Positions 34,453 through 46,416 of a stretch of DNA of 64,000 nt are shown here, piece by piece. This DNA is from Paracamarosporium sp. OC-R06-R3 (taxonomy: Eukaryota; Ascomycota; Dothideomycetes; Pleosporales; Didymosphaeriaceae): the NCBI GenBank assembly GCA_019828545.1, contig JACVRA010000101.1, positions 116,658 to 180,657 of the forward strand, read 5' to 3'. Each line of letters opens with the position of its first letter. Within the stretch, counting starts at the first letter, position 1. Position numbers and translations under genes: made by a program. The notes beneath the pieces were generated by a model. It made no database searches and was not told the DNA's origin. It was given only the letters and a program-made list of their open reading frames with translations.

Positions 34453-36990
34453 ATGACATCCTCCATGCCGCCCGTCCCTGCAAAGGACGATGTTAGAGCA
34501 ACGTAAGTAATGCCCACTGCCCCCTTGTTGTATTGCACAAGTAGCTGTATACACCCTCCACTCGTAACATGCTCGCTGTGGGGAGCTCAGCAGCAAGTGT
34601 CACCAGCCAACTCGTGGACAATGGCCGTTGGCAACGTGGAATTACCAGTCAGCTTAGACCACTAGCTTACGTGCCATAGATGGACGTATCTCGAAGCCGG
34701 TGTCGACAAGATCATGCTCAGCCTACGAGAAGGCATGGACATGAAGACGTACATGGGCTTGTATACGGCCATTCACAACTTCTGTACCGCGCAGAAAGCC
34801 GTCGCCGGTACCTCGTTTACAACACACAACAACCGTGGCGGAGCCCATCTCCTCGGTGAAGACCTATACCAACACCTCATCGAGTACCTGAAGGTCCACC
34901 TCAAGCAGGTGCAGGACAAGTCGAACGAGCACGCCGACGAGGCTCTCCTGTCTTTCTACATCAAAGAATGGGGCCGCTTCACGACCGCCGCCCAGTACAA
35001 TAACCACTTGTTCCGCTACCTGAACCGTCACTGGGTTAAACGCGAGATGGACGAAGGAAAGAAGAACATCTACGACATTTATACACTACATCTGGTGCGG
35101 TGGAAGGAGGACATGTTCACCGGCACACAAGAGCAGGTCATGCGCGCAGTCTTGAAGCTGGTTGAGAAGCAGCGGACTGGTGAGACTATCGACCAGATGC
35201 AGGTCAAGCGGGTCGTTGATTCTTTCGTATCTCTTGGTCTGGACGAGCAGGATAGCTCAAAGTCAACGCTTGACGTTTACAAGGAGTACTTTGAGAGACC
35301 GTTCTTGGCATCCACCTCGCAATTTTACGACAACGAGTCGAAGCAATTCTTGGCGGAAAACAGCGTTGTTGAATACATGAAGAAGGCCGAGATGCGTCTG
35401 GAAGAGGAGAAGAACCGCGTTGGCATGTACTTGCTCCAAGAGATCATGTCACCACTGATGCGCACGTGCGAGGAGTCACTCATCACGAGGCACTCGCAGG
35501 CCCTACGAGAAGAGTTCCAGGTTCTGCTCGACCACGACAAGCAGGAGGATCTCGGACGTATGTACAATTTGCTCGCCCGAATTCCGGAAGGTCTGGACCC
35601 GCTGCGTACCCGCTTCGAGACCCACGTCAGGAAAGCTGGTCTCTCAGCTGTTGAGAAGGTCTCTGTGGGGGGTGACGCCATCGAGCCCAAGGTGTACGTT
35701 GATGCGCTCCTTGAGGTCCACACACAGTACCAGGACCTCGTGAACCGCGCTTTCAATGGCGAGTCGGAGTTTGTCCGATCACTAGACAATGCTTGTCGCG
35801 AGTTTGTCAATCGCAACAAGATCTGCAAATCGGGTTCCAACAAGTCTCCTGAACTCCTCGCCAAGTACACCGATACCTTGCTGAAGAAGTCCAGCGCTAA
35901 GATGACCGAGGAAGACAACATGGAGGCGCTTCTGTCCCAGGTCATGACTGTCTTCAAGTACATTGAAGACAAGGACGTGTTCCAAAAGTTCTACTCACGC
36001 ATGCTCGCCAAGCGGTTGGTACAGAGCACTTCCGCCTCAGACGATGCAGAAACGACCATGATCTCAAAACTAAAGGAGGCCTGTGGATTCGAGTACACCA
36101 ACAAGCTGCAGCGCATGTTCCAGGACATGCAGATTTCCAAGGATCTAAACAGCACTTACTCGGACTGGCTGGATGCTACATTCGACCCTGCGGAGCGGAA
36201 GACTTTTGTTGATGCGAGCTACAACATCCTTGGTACTGGTTTCTGGCCATTGAGCCCGCCCACCACGACATTCACACCTCCTCAGCTCATCATTCAAACA
36301 TATGATCGCTTCACTCGATTCTATAACAACAAGCACCAGGGCCGCAAGCTGTCATGGCTTTGGCATCTGTCGAAGGGCGAGATGAAGGCGAACTACTGCA
36401 AGGTTGCTGGCCAGAAAGTGTCTCCCACGTTTCAAGTATCGACGTACCAGATGGCCATCCTGCTGCCCTTCAACGACCAGGATACGGTGACATATGACGA
36501 CATTGCGGAACTCACCAAACTTGACAGGCAGACATTGGATCCTAGCTTAGGCGTCTTCATTAAGGCTAAGGTCTTAATTGCCCAGCCGGAGGGTGCCAAA
36601 CCGGAGTCGGGCACCACGTACAAACTGAACACTGGTTTCAAGTCGAAGAAGGTGAAGATAAACTTCAACATCGCGATCAAGGGCGAGCAGAAGCAGGAGG
36701 CTGAAGATACGCACAAGACGATCGAGGAGGACCGTAAGCTGCTCATGCAAGTATGTATATCCTCGTTGTGCATCTGTTGATGGATTGCTAACAATTGCTA
36801 GTCGGCCATTGTGCGTATCATGAAGTCCCGCAAGAAGATGAAGCACCAGCAGCTCGTCTCAGAGACGATCCAGCAAATCAAGAACCGCTTCATGCCCCGC
36901 GTCCCGGACATCAAGAAGTGCATCGACATCCTGCTCGAGAAGGAGTACCTGGAGCGCTTGGAGGGTGACGAGCTTGGTTACCTTGCGTAA
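34453..36990 (+). CDS. culA: Cullin-1 (CulA/Cdc53), SCF ubiquitin ligase scaffold
   Basis: Three exons: 34453..34502, 34680..36750, 36802..36990. Total 769 residues, full length for cullin-1. Introns of 177 nt (GTAAGT...TAG) and 51 nt (GTATGT, branch GCTAAC, TAG). The join gives [20 protein letters not shown], then [18 protein letters not shown], the Skp1-binding cullin-1 N-terminus. The central repeats are followed by the cullin homology domain ([10 protein letters not shown] ... [15 protein letters not shown]). The last exon encodes the winged-helix end with the neddylation site [19 protein letters not shown] (Lys about 715) and the C-terminus [16 protein letters not shown]. The protein scaffolds Skp1/F-box and Rbx1, so the F-box protein at 494-1537 is a possible client of the same ligase. 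The assignment to cullin-1 rather than cullin-3 or -4 rests on the N-terminal motif. Confidence 0.96.
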
Positions 36991-38033
36991 TTGCGCGCTC
37001 GGTAGTCTTCTCACAAATATTCGTCTTCGTCTAACGAGTTATGGATTTCTCAGTCAGGAATCGCGAGCCAAAGTGACTTTGCTCGTCGCTTCGCAATATT
37101 GTTTTGCTCTCACGGAGTTTCACGGGCACTTATAGTATTATTGGGCATTGTTAGGGCGCTAGGTGAGCTACGGCTTCGCATGTGACCTTTTGAGCCCAGA
37201 TATGGGGTTCGATAAACCAGAGAATGGGTATGTGGCAGTCCAATCATCAGTGGAGCTGCAATGTAGCTAGGCTATCCAGTGAACAGAGAGCAGAAAGCAA
37301 AATCTCATGTATCATTGATATTCCGCGTCGTTGGCGTAGTTCGTGTTTCCCTCGCGCTGCGCTGAATCTCTCAGATACTGCCTAGCTTGCGATGCCGTAT
37401 TGCTTGAGGACAATGTCGCTCAATCAGCCTGGTTCATACGCATCAATGGATTGGTCAGTCAACTGAAGAACTGAAGCATATTGTATCTCTTCCGACACCA
37501 GGAATAAACGATTACAAATTAGGAAAAGAAGGCATGCAGTCTAGCATCGTCCCGTCTGTCCCTCTTTTGGCAACGGCAATTACACGTCCAGATCAAGTCA
37601 GCTTTTTAGAATTGCGTACATGGCTCACGTTCCAGGATCTCGCATGACGTGCTTTTGGTCGCACGTTGCAACACCACCAACCCCACACTATCTCGACATC
37701 GCTTCGAAAGACATCCTATGGCGATGGCACACACTGCCACACTATATGTATTCTCGATGTCTAGGTCAGGAGATAAGACGAACCCCTCCCGATGTCGTGC
37801 TCGTATCGCTTGCTGAGCAAGCGCTGAGGTCCGAGGAGCCCAGGGTGTAGGTCGGAATATATGTATAGGATGGACTGGCATTGCTTGACATCAAAAGCCT
37901 TACTCTTATAGTTCTTGCATTCAAACTATTCGAAGACCAGAACGATGGCGACCCTCGAAGCTCACAAGCACATTTCCCCTGATTCGGGGAAACCTACTAT
38001 CCTGCATCCAGTCCGTCTATAAATTCCAGTCCA
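36991..38033. other. intergenic
   Basis: About 1 kb containing the cullin 3' UTR and the promoter of the dioxygenase gene. No gene seen. A TATAAAT at 38017 lies only about 17 bases before the dioxygenase ATG and is unlikely to be its functional TATA box. Confidence 0.5.
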
Positions 38034-39183
38034 ATGAGCATGCATTATCCATCTCCTACAGCAACTGACACACCCCAGAACTTCAACCCGAAAATCCGCG
38101 ACTGGAAACCCTCCGACCCCATCCGCGAAGAAATCACTCCTCCAAAAGACCGCGCGCACTTTGCTGACCCCGACAAGAAACGACTGCTATCAGTCGCCAA
38201 AACCACGGACCTAACAGAAGGCATAGGGACGCTCCTAGAAGGCGTGCAACTCTCGCAACTCAATGGCGACCAACTTGACGACCTCGCGCTCCTCGTCGCC
38301 GAACGCGGCGTCGTCTTCTTCCGCGCCCAAGACCTCACCACAGATCAACAAGTAACCCTCTTCGAGCACTACGGCATCCTCGACAAGCACCCCGCGCAAA
38401 AAGAAGTCCGCCACGTAACCATCAAAGGAAGCAGCAGCGACCACCGCCAGGACAGTGTCTACACGCCGTGGCCGCAAGCAGGCTGGCACGCAGACACGTC
38501 CTTCGAGATCAACCCGCCGTCGTACAGCATGCTCCGCATGGAAGAGCATCCCCCCGTCGGCGGCGACACCGCCTGGGTAAGCCAATACGGTCTCTTCGAC
38601 GCCCTGTCCCCAACCTACCAAAAGCTCTTCGAAAACCTGCACGCAGTGCACACCTCGCGCCTACAATACGACACCATCCTGGACCTCTGGGGCGTAGGCC
38701 CCAATCGGCCCCCTATCGACACGCATCACCCCGCAGTCCGCACGCACCCCGTCACCGGGCTAAAAGCATGGAACGTAAACGAGGGCTTCGTAACGGGGTT
38801 CGCCGAGCTGAAAAAAGCGGAGAGCGACAAGCTGCTTGATTTCGCGAATTGGCACATTCATTCTGCGGATGATCATCTTGTGCGGTGGAAGTGGGCGGTT
38901 GGGAGCGTGGCCATGTGGGACAATAGGGCGGTCGTGCATAGGGTTATTCCGGGGAGGTATAAGCCCGGGGAGAGGAGGGGTGTGCGGACGACGGTGTTTG
39001 GGGAGAAACGTGAGTGTGGAGGTGTTGTGAGAGAGTGTGTGCGATTGCTGACTTTTTATAGCGTATTTGGATCCGAAGAGTGAGACGAGGGATGGAAGGG
39101 AGAGACGGCTTGAGAAGGAGAGGGAGACGAATGGGGCCACGAATGGAACGGGTATTAATGGGGAGAAGGTGAATGGGCATTAG
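38034..39183 (+). CDS. TauD/TfdA-family alpha-ketoglutarate dioxygenase
   Basis: Exon 1 38034..39009 and exon 2 39062..39183 (52-nt intron, GTGAGT...ATAG) give 365 residues. Iron ligands are clear: the HxD of QAGWHADTSFEINPP (His152, Asp154) and the distal His302 in WDNRAVVHRVIPG. The 2-oxoglutarate-binding Arg lies in RRGVRTTVFG. The family carries out Fe(II)/2-oxoglutarate-dependent oxidation. Fungal members of this length are annotated as taurine/sulfonate or alkyl sulfate dioxygenases (yeast Jlp1) that release sulfite for sulfur assimilation, though related enzymes act on other substrates. The second exon adds a polar, low-complexity tail rich in Glu, Arg, Asn and Gly. No neighbouring sulfur gene supports the substrate, so sulfonate use is inference. 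Confidence 0.9.
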
Positions 39184-39385
39184 GATGTGCTGCTGGGATC
39201 TGATAGGCCACTAGATAATCTGTTTGAACAGTGGTATATGTCTAATATGGTAAGTTTCTGCGCTGTTCCCCTTCTGCAAAGTACCTTCAGTCCCAAGACA
39301 AGTACATGAAATAAATAGATTACACTCTATAAACAGAACACCCAGGTATACACATATCCCAGAACACAACACTCAAACAAGCCGT

Positions 39386-41329
39386 TTAGCTGCACGCCGA
39401 AGCTCCATCGCACCGGCTGGGTACATCGCCATTACCACCCCACGCCTGACCAGCGCCCAGGCAGTTCGTAGGACGGATCTGCTCAGAGGCAGTGACGGTC
39501 GTCGTGCACTTCGCCTCGTAGCCTCCGGGTTGAGGGAAGACGGGGGTAGGAGGAAGGGCAGTCGGCGCGGGCGAGGAGGATGCAATAGGCTCGGACGATG
39601 CAACAGGGGGTTCTGTTACAACAGGCTCGGAAGATGCAGTGGGGGTTTCTATTACAACAGGCTCGGAGGACGCAATCGGAGTCTCCGTTACAACAGGTTC
39701 GGACGGTGCAACGGGAGTCTCCGTGACGGCAGGCTCAGAAGGTGCAACGGGGGTTTCCGTCGCACTGGGAGATTCGACAGCGGTGGGAGTCGCCGTAAGA
39801 ATGGGAGTAGAGGTAGAAATTTCGATGGGCGTGGCGGAGGGCTCGCTGCTGGGGGTCGCGACGGCGGTGGTGTTAACCGGCTCGGCGGACGACGAGGGAA
39901 TTACTTCCGTAGGCTGCGGAGCGTCAGCAGTGGAACTGGCGGGCGCAGACGAAGCAGGAGGGGCGGGTACTGACGAGCCATCGCCCTTGGCTACACCAAC
40001 GAAAGCGTTGAGGTTGATAGGGCTGCAGTTGTCTGAGATCTCAAGGGCACCTGTGCTGCTGAAGACGTCGGCGCCGTCGCGCTGGAGGGCGAACGTCTGC
40101 TTGCCGGTGCCCATGTCGACCTGGTAGGCGCTGGCGCCGGCGGGGGCCTCGAAGCTCTTCGTGTTGCCGCCGGAGGTGACGGTCACGGTGCCGGCGTTCT
40201 GGAGCAGGGCAACCACAAAGACAGCGTCCTGGAGCGTGTCGATGCCGTCGAAACCTCCGCAGGCAGCCTTAGGGCTGGGTCGGTACCAGTAGACGAGCTT
40301 ATCTTCGGAAACGGAAACTTCCTTTGCGCCGGCCTTGTATGCAGCGATGTACGGCTGAGCCAACTCGAGCCATCCACCATGAGGCATGTTGTTGGCCCAG
40401 GCGCTGGAGCCGTCGTCAGTGTGCTTGTCAGTCTCAGCATCGGCACCGATGTAGTGCGACTCGCCGTAGTCGTTCCAGGTGATGATCTCGATCATCTTGG
40501 GGCCGAGCGCGAGGATCTCGTTCCAGCGTCTGAAGAAAAGGAGGTCGCCAGGGAAGACCCACGCCTTGGACGCGAAGTTGGTGAAGAACCAGGGGGACAC
40601 AGGCGCCATGTAAGTCTTGCCGCCGAGCCACTCGGTGTACTTGGAATCGAAGTCGGACGTAGTGACAGTTGCTCCATCAGTAGGAGCCCTGTTCGCACCG
40701 TTGCTGTCCCATCCGATCCAGTTGAACGACCCGTCGATGTCGTCGACGGAAGTGGCATCCCTGATACCGGTAGGCGAGAGGTTAGGCACAAGGTAAAGAT
40801 CAGTGCCAGCTGCAGCGCGAACCGTATTCGCGTTGAAAAGCTTGTTTGGATCGGTGTCACCGTTGAAGGTCGAAACAAAGCACTTGCCATCGACCTGGAG
40901 CTGACCAGGCTTGGCGCAGAACTCCTTCAGCTTTGCGCCAACGAGCTCGTTCTCGCCAGTCTCGAAGTAGTTGTAGTCGAACGAGATGAAGACCTTCATG
41001 TCGTTGTTTGCAGCACTCTCGTAGGCATAGTTGAGCTGCGCGTCAGTGTAGGTATCTTTGGCGATGTTCAGAGCGAAAGCATCGATGCCAGCACCCTTAG
41101 CCTTTTGCATGTCGGCGTCATAGTCGGCAGCGCTTCCGCGGGTTTCCATGATACCGATCTGTACCGTTTAGATGCTTTCCATACTTGAAACAAGCGGGTC
41201 TCATACCATGAAGTGCGCGGCGACAATCTTCCCTGCATCTTGTCTCTTGACGGTTGAAGTCTTGAACGGTGCTGCATTCGCAGTGGCGGCAAGCAGCCCC
41301 AAGGCCACAGCAGAAGTGGTAGCGCGCAT
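39386..41329 (-). CDS. secreted GH71 alpha-1,3-glucanase (mutanase)
   Basis: Exon 1 41329..41207 and exon 2 41158..39386 (48-nt intron GTATGA...ACAG), 631 residues. Signal peptide about residues 1-19 (MRATTSAVALGLLAATANA). Then the GH71 core: GKIVAAHFMIGIMETRG at the start of the barrel, IDAFALNIAKDTYTD, KVFISFDYNYFETGE, SFNWIGWDSNG, and MIEIITWNDYGESHYIG, which holds conserved acidic residues of the family. A beta-rich domain follows (about residues 360-460). Next comes a Ser/Thr/Pro linker (about 465-585) built from tandem units of the type SEPVVTETPxA, then a short Cys-containing tail (KCTTTVTASEQ to CDGASACS). GH71 enzymes hydrolyse alpha-1,3-glucan of fungal cell walls, in self wall remodelling or mycoparasitism. 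Likely secreted and heavily O-glycosylated. Confidence 0.92.
39560..39790. repeat. intragenic tandem repeat encoding SEPxVTETPxAS units
   Basis: Within the GH71 linker, about six imperfect 36-bp units encode Ser/Glu/Pro/Val/Thr/Pro-rich 12-residue repeats. The unit lengths keep the frame, so copy number can vary without breaking the gene. Confidence 0.7.
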
Positions 41330-42646
41330 GTTGCAACCAAACGAATGTGAAAAGTGAGTGACAGGAGTAAAGAAACCAAGCAGCGAAGCAGAGATTCTAT
41401 CTATAAACAAGTAACGAACGAAGCCAAGTTGATATCCACTTAGCCCAGGAGTCCCTAACCTGTTATATACAAAGACAGACCCCAATTTCGTCAGCATTGC
41501 ACGAACGGAGTCCCGTTCGTCGAGTGAACTCCCTTCTGGAATGGACCCCACACGTGCAGAGGCTGAGCATCTCCACTGTTGCAAGCGCCATCTCGGAGAA
41601 AGTGATTATGTGAAATGGAGGCCGTTGGTCAGTAGTTCCGTTTCAGGACCGGCGCGCAATGCATGTTGCGTGAGGACGGACTTGGGAGCAGGGGTATCTT
41701 TGACCGTCGGAGATTGGTCTTCACGCATTTGGCCCTGTGAAGGATCATTAAGAAGTGCGGCTAAGCCGAAATAGGCACTGGGCGAGGTCGCGTCTTGCAT
41801 GGGGCATGAAACCAGGAAAAGGCTTAAGATGAGCGCGTGAGATTTTTAAATGTGGATATACCAAATCGCGGCATTGGAAGATGGAAATACATATCAAGGG
41901 GTTTCCGCTGTGTCGAGTTTGGGGTGGAGTTGCACACTGCTCTGTACTGTGCACTTGGTCGGAGCCTCAACCTGAGGGCAGACGTCTCGGAAATCTACAG
42001 TACTTGAGGCGGTTACAAGTTGAATACGGTCCTAACATGATCCCTGCGTGTTTTGTGTATCCAGTGCTACCTAACCAGATGCTAATCATGCCTAAGGATT
42101 TCAATATTAGAACCGTGGCCACGAGTAACATTCCTTGTCTAGAACTATCGAGGTACCACAAAAAGGCCTTGTGCTCTCAGAAGCAGCAATCCAAGCGATG
42201 TAGTCAAAATCTATATTTATGCTTTTCATGCTGAGCGATGCCACTCGAACCATGAGCGCACCCAGTGCCATATGGGATAAAAAAGTAGTTATGCTTATAT
42301 GAAACGCGCGAACAAGCAACATAAAGTTACGAAGGGTAACGCCCGCGCTCAGCGACAGTAGTCCCAAACAGAACCCTGATAGTACCGGTAAGGCGTTCCG
42401 CACATGTACACTAAGACTCCGTTGCGTCCGTATGCTCGGGACAAAGTATTCCCCACGCCGGTCCTTTCCTCAGACGCATCGCCAACGTATGTAATACTCC
42501 GCTCCATCATACATACATGTGATCGTCAAGGCCGATGATAACTCGGCAATCGAGCTCGGGGATCGCTTGAGATCCCTCCATCGACCGGTGCTCTAACCTT
42601 CGAACATCAACCTCCACTCACAATGCTCCCAGACATCACATCGCGC
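41330..42646. other. intergenic; GH71 promoter
   Basis: About 1.3 kb without a supported gene. On the minus strand a TGTATATAACA at about 41464-41474 lies roughly 140 bases upstream of the GH71 ATG and is a candidate TATA element. Frames at 41881-42403 are short, overlapping and featureless. Confidence 0.45.
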
Positions 42647-43093
42647 CTATAGCTTCGCCTTTGGCCGCAACGTCTTCGCAACCCCCTCAACCCCCTTCCC
42701 CGCAACATCTTCATCCTGCGCCGGGGTCCCCGTCGAGCACCCCACCGCACCCACCACAACCCCATCCTGCACGACCGGCACACCCCCCGCAATCGTCATG
42801 AACCTTCCCCCATTGCTATTGTTAATGCCAAAAGCCGGACCACCAGGCCACACATTATCCTTGTAGATGCTCGTCGGTGCGCGATGCCCCGCCGCTGTGA
42901 ACGCCTTGTTGATAGCGATATCGATGGACGTGATCTTCGCGCCTTCCATGCGTGCGAAGGCGAGGAGGTGTAGACCGGAATCGACGACTGCGATGTTCAT
43001 AGGTACGCCGATTTCGTGGGCGCGCTTTTCGGCGGCGGCCAGCGCGGTGCGGGCTCCCTCAAGGGTGAGGACTGGGACGGATTTTGTAGACAT
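42647..43093 (-). CDS. GlcG/HbpS-family (heme-binding-like) protein
   Basis: 148 residues from the ATG at 43093. The frame stays open upstream, but the family start matches MSTKSVPVLTLEGARTALAA. Recognisable motifs: AEKRAHEIGVPMNIAVVDSG, LLAFARMEGA, SIDIAINKAFTAAGHRA, and the Gly-rich end GGVPVVQDGVVVGAVGCSTG followed by DEDVAGKGVEG. This is the complete single-domain alpha/beta fold of the family (Pfam haem-degrading/GlcG). Bacterial HbpS binds heme and GlcG lies in glycolate operons, while fungal members are uncharacterised. No signal peptide, so probably cytosolic. No neighbour suggests a pathway. Confidence 0.9.
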   Translation of the reverse strand: MSTKSVPVLTLEGARTALAAAEKRAHEIGVPMNIAVVDSGLHLLAFARMEGAKITSIDIAINKAFTAAGHRAPTSIYKDNVWPGGPAFGINNSNGGRFMTIAGGVPVVQDGVVVGAVGCSTGTPAQDEDVAGKGVEGVAKTLRPKAKL

Positions 43094-43866
43094 TGGGGAT
43101 TGGTTGTGGTGGTTTGCGGATTCAATTGAATTCAATTGGGTAGGTTTGAGGGATAGAAGGGAGGTGGTGCGTGGGAATGCGATATGAATTGAGAAGTAGG
43201 CGGACACTCCATGATGCGCCGGATATTGAAGGAGCTTGTCGGTCGACCTCGGCCGGTGAGGTGCACAACGTAGGTTAGTAAGCGAGATGGTTTACTACGA
43301 GAACAATGATGTACTGAACACATTCCACTCCGCATGTCTCCTATTCAAGGTACTAATCACTCAGCCAATCATGCCTGCTCGATGCGACACTACTCCATTC
43401 CTTTCCGTACAATGGTCACCCGAATAGACCCAAACCTATGACATTGACAAGCACTTCCACCCAACAGTAGCATATCTGGATGAACGTTAGCCGCTCACCT
43501 CGTTTGGATATCGCGCGGAGTGGAAGCGAAGGCTTCATGACTAGTGCAGAGCATAGCATGGCGTCAGCAAATGAACTTTAGTTCCATTACAGGTTAAGTT
43601 GGCCAAGTATAGGATCATGATAGACGCATCGACATATAGCTAGCAATCTAACGCTGAGCAAGTGCGCTCCGGGTACTGCATGAGAGCTATGCCGTTCTCC
43701 ATTCTTCCAATCCACGAAATTCCACACTGCGTCTCCTCCCATCTACTTCAGGCTGCGGAAAAGATGCTGCTACCTTCATCATATCACGTTACTCTTCATC
43801 ACCATCCTCCTCCTTCATCCACCGGTTGAACTTGCGCGAAGGTGGAAGCGGGGACCCAGGCGCCTC
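43094..43866. other. intergenic
   Basis: Promoter of the GlcG-like gene and 3' flank of the cyclin gene, which is transcribed in the same direction. No other gene seen. Confidence 0.5.
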
Positions 43867-45818
43867 CTAAGCACCACGGCCATTGCTTTTCCTTTTCCCT
43901 GAATTGTAATCGTGCTTCCGAATCCTGCCTCTGCTATACTTGCCAGCCTTGCCCCTCCCGCTGTTGTTTCCTTGATCTTTTCCCCTGCCTTGGACATTTC
44001 CAGCTTGTGAACGACCCTTGTGGTCATCGTCGTCACGGGTGATTCGCTCAGCTAGAGTGCGTTTCTGACCCCGGCTGCGGCCTCTGGCACGGCTTGCGCT
44101 GCCACGAACGCGTCCTTTAGGCTCCTCAATCGGACTCGACAATGAGCTTGGAGTATTCTCAATAGCGGTAGGTCCGTTCGAAAATGAACGTATACTTTCG
44201 TTTTTCGCAATTGGGGCCTGTTTGCTGTTAGCACTGCATGACACAATTTTTTTGCAACGAGTAAATGAAATGTCTCCTTACCGGAGAGCAGATCGCAAAG
44301 CAATGCAAAACAAGACCAAAAGCAAAGCACATTCTCGCATCAACGCACTCTTCGTGAATCCCAGTCTCTTTCTCTTTCCCAGTCTCTGTCTCGCTCCCTA
44401 TCTCGGTCTCTATCCCTGTCCCGCTCCCTCTCTCGTTCTCGATCCCTATCGCGGAGGGATTCGCGTTGGCGGTCTCGGTCCGGTGCGCGGTCTCGAACTT
44501 CAAGCTCGACCGGTACTTCGACCTCGTACTCTTCTTCTTCCGTAATCCAATACTTGTCGACCGCTTTCTTCTCCTCCTGCGCACGTTTCGCATCGAGCAT
44601 AAATCGCACTGTGCCGCTTTGCCCACGGACTCCGATTGCACTCTTCGGCGGCTGTGCTGTTCCTGGGGATATAGTGCCGGGAGTAGCAGGTGTCGGGGGC
44701 GCGAGGGGCGACGTCGGATCGATGCCGTTGCGGGTCTTCGTTCCATTAGTAGTTTTCGAGTCGAAGCCGGGAGCTTCAGAAGCATAAGTGGTATAGCGTG
44801 GCAAGTTGGCGGCAGAAGCCTCATTATTGAGCGTGATTCGTATGTTGATAAACGTCTCGAGGGAATAGAGAGGGCCGACGGCAGTAGCAGCCCGGTGATG
44901 TGTATAGAGGTCCAGAAGATCAAGCAGAGTTTCTAGGCCCCGTCAGCAAATTCAATAGCCACGTGTGAAGGCTAGGCTATAATGCTCACCCATGATCTCA
45001 GCGCGGCTTGTGTTCCACTTGTCATACCGGCACACTCCCGCATCCACGATCTTAGTAGTGTCCATCTCATGCAATCTGGCAGCCAGCTCTACACATGCAA
45101 TCGCCATAGTCGGTGTCGTTTGCTTGAGCGGTGTGAACGTTCTATACATATCAAGACTCAAATTCCACATCGTCTTCGCCTCGTTATTCGGATCAAAACG
45201 TAATGCACGTGCGAGCTTGACCATGAGCTTCTGTGGGTATCGATTCCTGAAGTCAAAGCCGGCGCTCTCGAGCATGAGCCGTTCGAGACCTAAGATCAAC
45301 TTGGAATGATTCTCGAATCGCTGCGAGGAGCACGTTAGCCTTATTGCTATTTGCAAATCGGGAGAAGAGAGAAGCGCGCATACCGGATCATCGCTGCTCA
45401 GCTGCTCTCCCACTCCAACCTTACTATTCCAATGTGCAGCAAGCACCTCCCTACTCTTCTTCAGCGTGTCCTCAATCTTGCAGGCCGTGAACAGCGCGGC
45501 TGCCGCGGCGCCCTCCCAGCTGTATTCCACCTCCGGATGCAGCAAGCGAAACTTGTGGTAATATATCACCGCCGTGTTGAAAGTGCGTACAGGCAGTTGC
45601 AACGCACGCCGCACCTGGTCAATGTACGCGACGCCTTGTAACCGCACAGCGTCTTCTTTCGCATCCGACATGGCAAGGTCCGTGAGACATCTCCGGATCG
45701 ACGATTGCAGGATATAGGGTTTCGCAACTTCAATATAAGACGGGTGTGGTCCGACACGGGAGGAACTGGCTGGTGTGCGATCTCGAGAACCATCTGTCGG
45801 CGAGGCGGTGGGCGCCAT
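43867..45818 (-). CDS. Ctk2-like cyclin of the CTD kinase I complex
   Basis: Four-exon model: 45818..45384, 45320..44990, 44932..44349, 44217..43867, all in phase, 566 residues. Two cyclin boxes: the first contains QVRRALQLPVRTFNTAVIYYHKFRL and AAAAALFTACKIEDTLKKSREVL; the second contains LILGLERLMLESAGFDFRNR and MAIACVELAARLHEMD. These are typical of Ctk2/PchA-type cyclins, which activate the Ctk1 kinase that phosphorylates the RNA polymerase II C-terminal domain. The C-terminal region is disordered: an acidic stretch, then alternating Arg/Asp/Glu repeats (RDRDRERERERDRDRDRD). If the last 131-nt intron (donor GTGCGT) is used, the tail continues into a Gly/Arg/Ser-rich segment. Without it the protein stops at 44340 with 452 residues. 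The last exon is therefore less certain than the rest. Confidence 0.85.
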
Positions 45819-46416
45819 GGTGGGTTGAAGCGTGGTTGCGTACGCGGTGGGCAAGGAACTCCGCGGGCGTCGGCCGATTATTGAAGCTTGGCGTCCTTCG
45901 TGCTCCCTTCCCCAATATGACACACTAAGCTCCTGAAGCCTGTCGAAGAGGGTGTAGTGGGAGAAACACGAAAGTAGGATGCAGAGTACATTCAAGAAGT
46001 CGGGTCCAAAAGTTACATGGTCATAGCTTCTGTGCAGTAGTGCGATCCACTTGCTGTACGGCGCATGTCAGCCGATGAGCTGAAAAGGCACAGTTCCATG
46101 TTCACTTCATTCCTCTACCATTAACCACCTTTCACTACTTTTTGTGTAGCTATTTACAATCATGTCATCCCTCGTAGCTGACACTATTACTGCTTCATCG
46201 CCCCTTCCTCATATCTGGCTTATATCACCAACAGATCTCGGCCGCTTCGCTGGAAAGGGCCCTTCCTCAAACCGATAAAGTCTAAGAAGCGAAAACGAAG
46301 CATGCGCACCAAGCGCCTTCATTTTCACAAATCAAGAAATGAATTAGGAACTCCAGGTTAATGATGAGAATGCTAAGATTGCTCGAACGCGTGTCATGAA
46401 AAGGAGGAGTAAGCAT
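45819..46416. other. intergenic
   Basis: About 600 bases between the cyclin start and the ERG5 end. No gene seen. Confidence 0.5.

Noticed and set aside
38017..38023. TATAAAT upstream of the dioxygenase
   Set aside because: Only about 10-17 bases before the ATG, too close to act as its TATA box.
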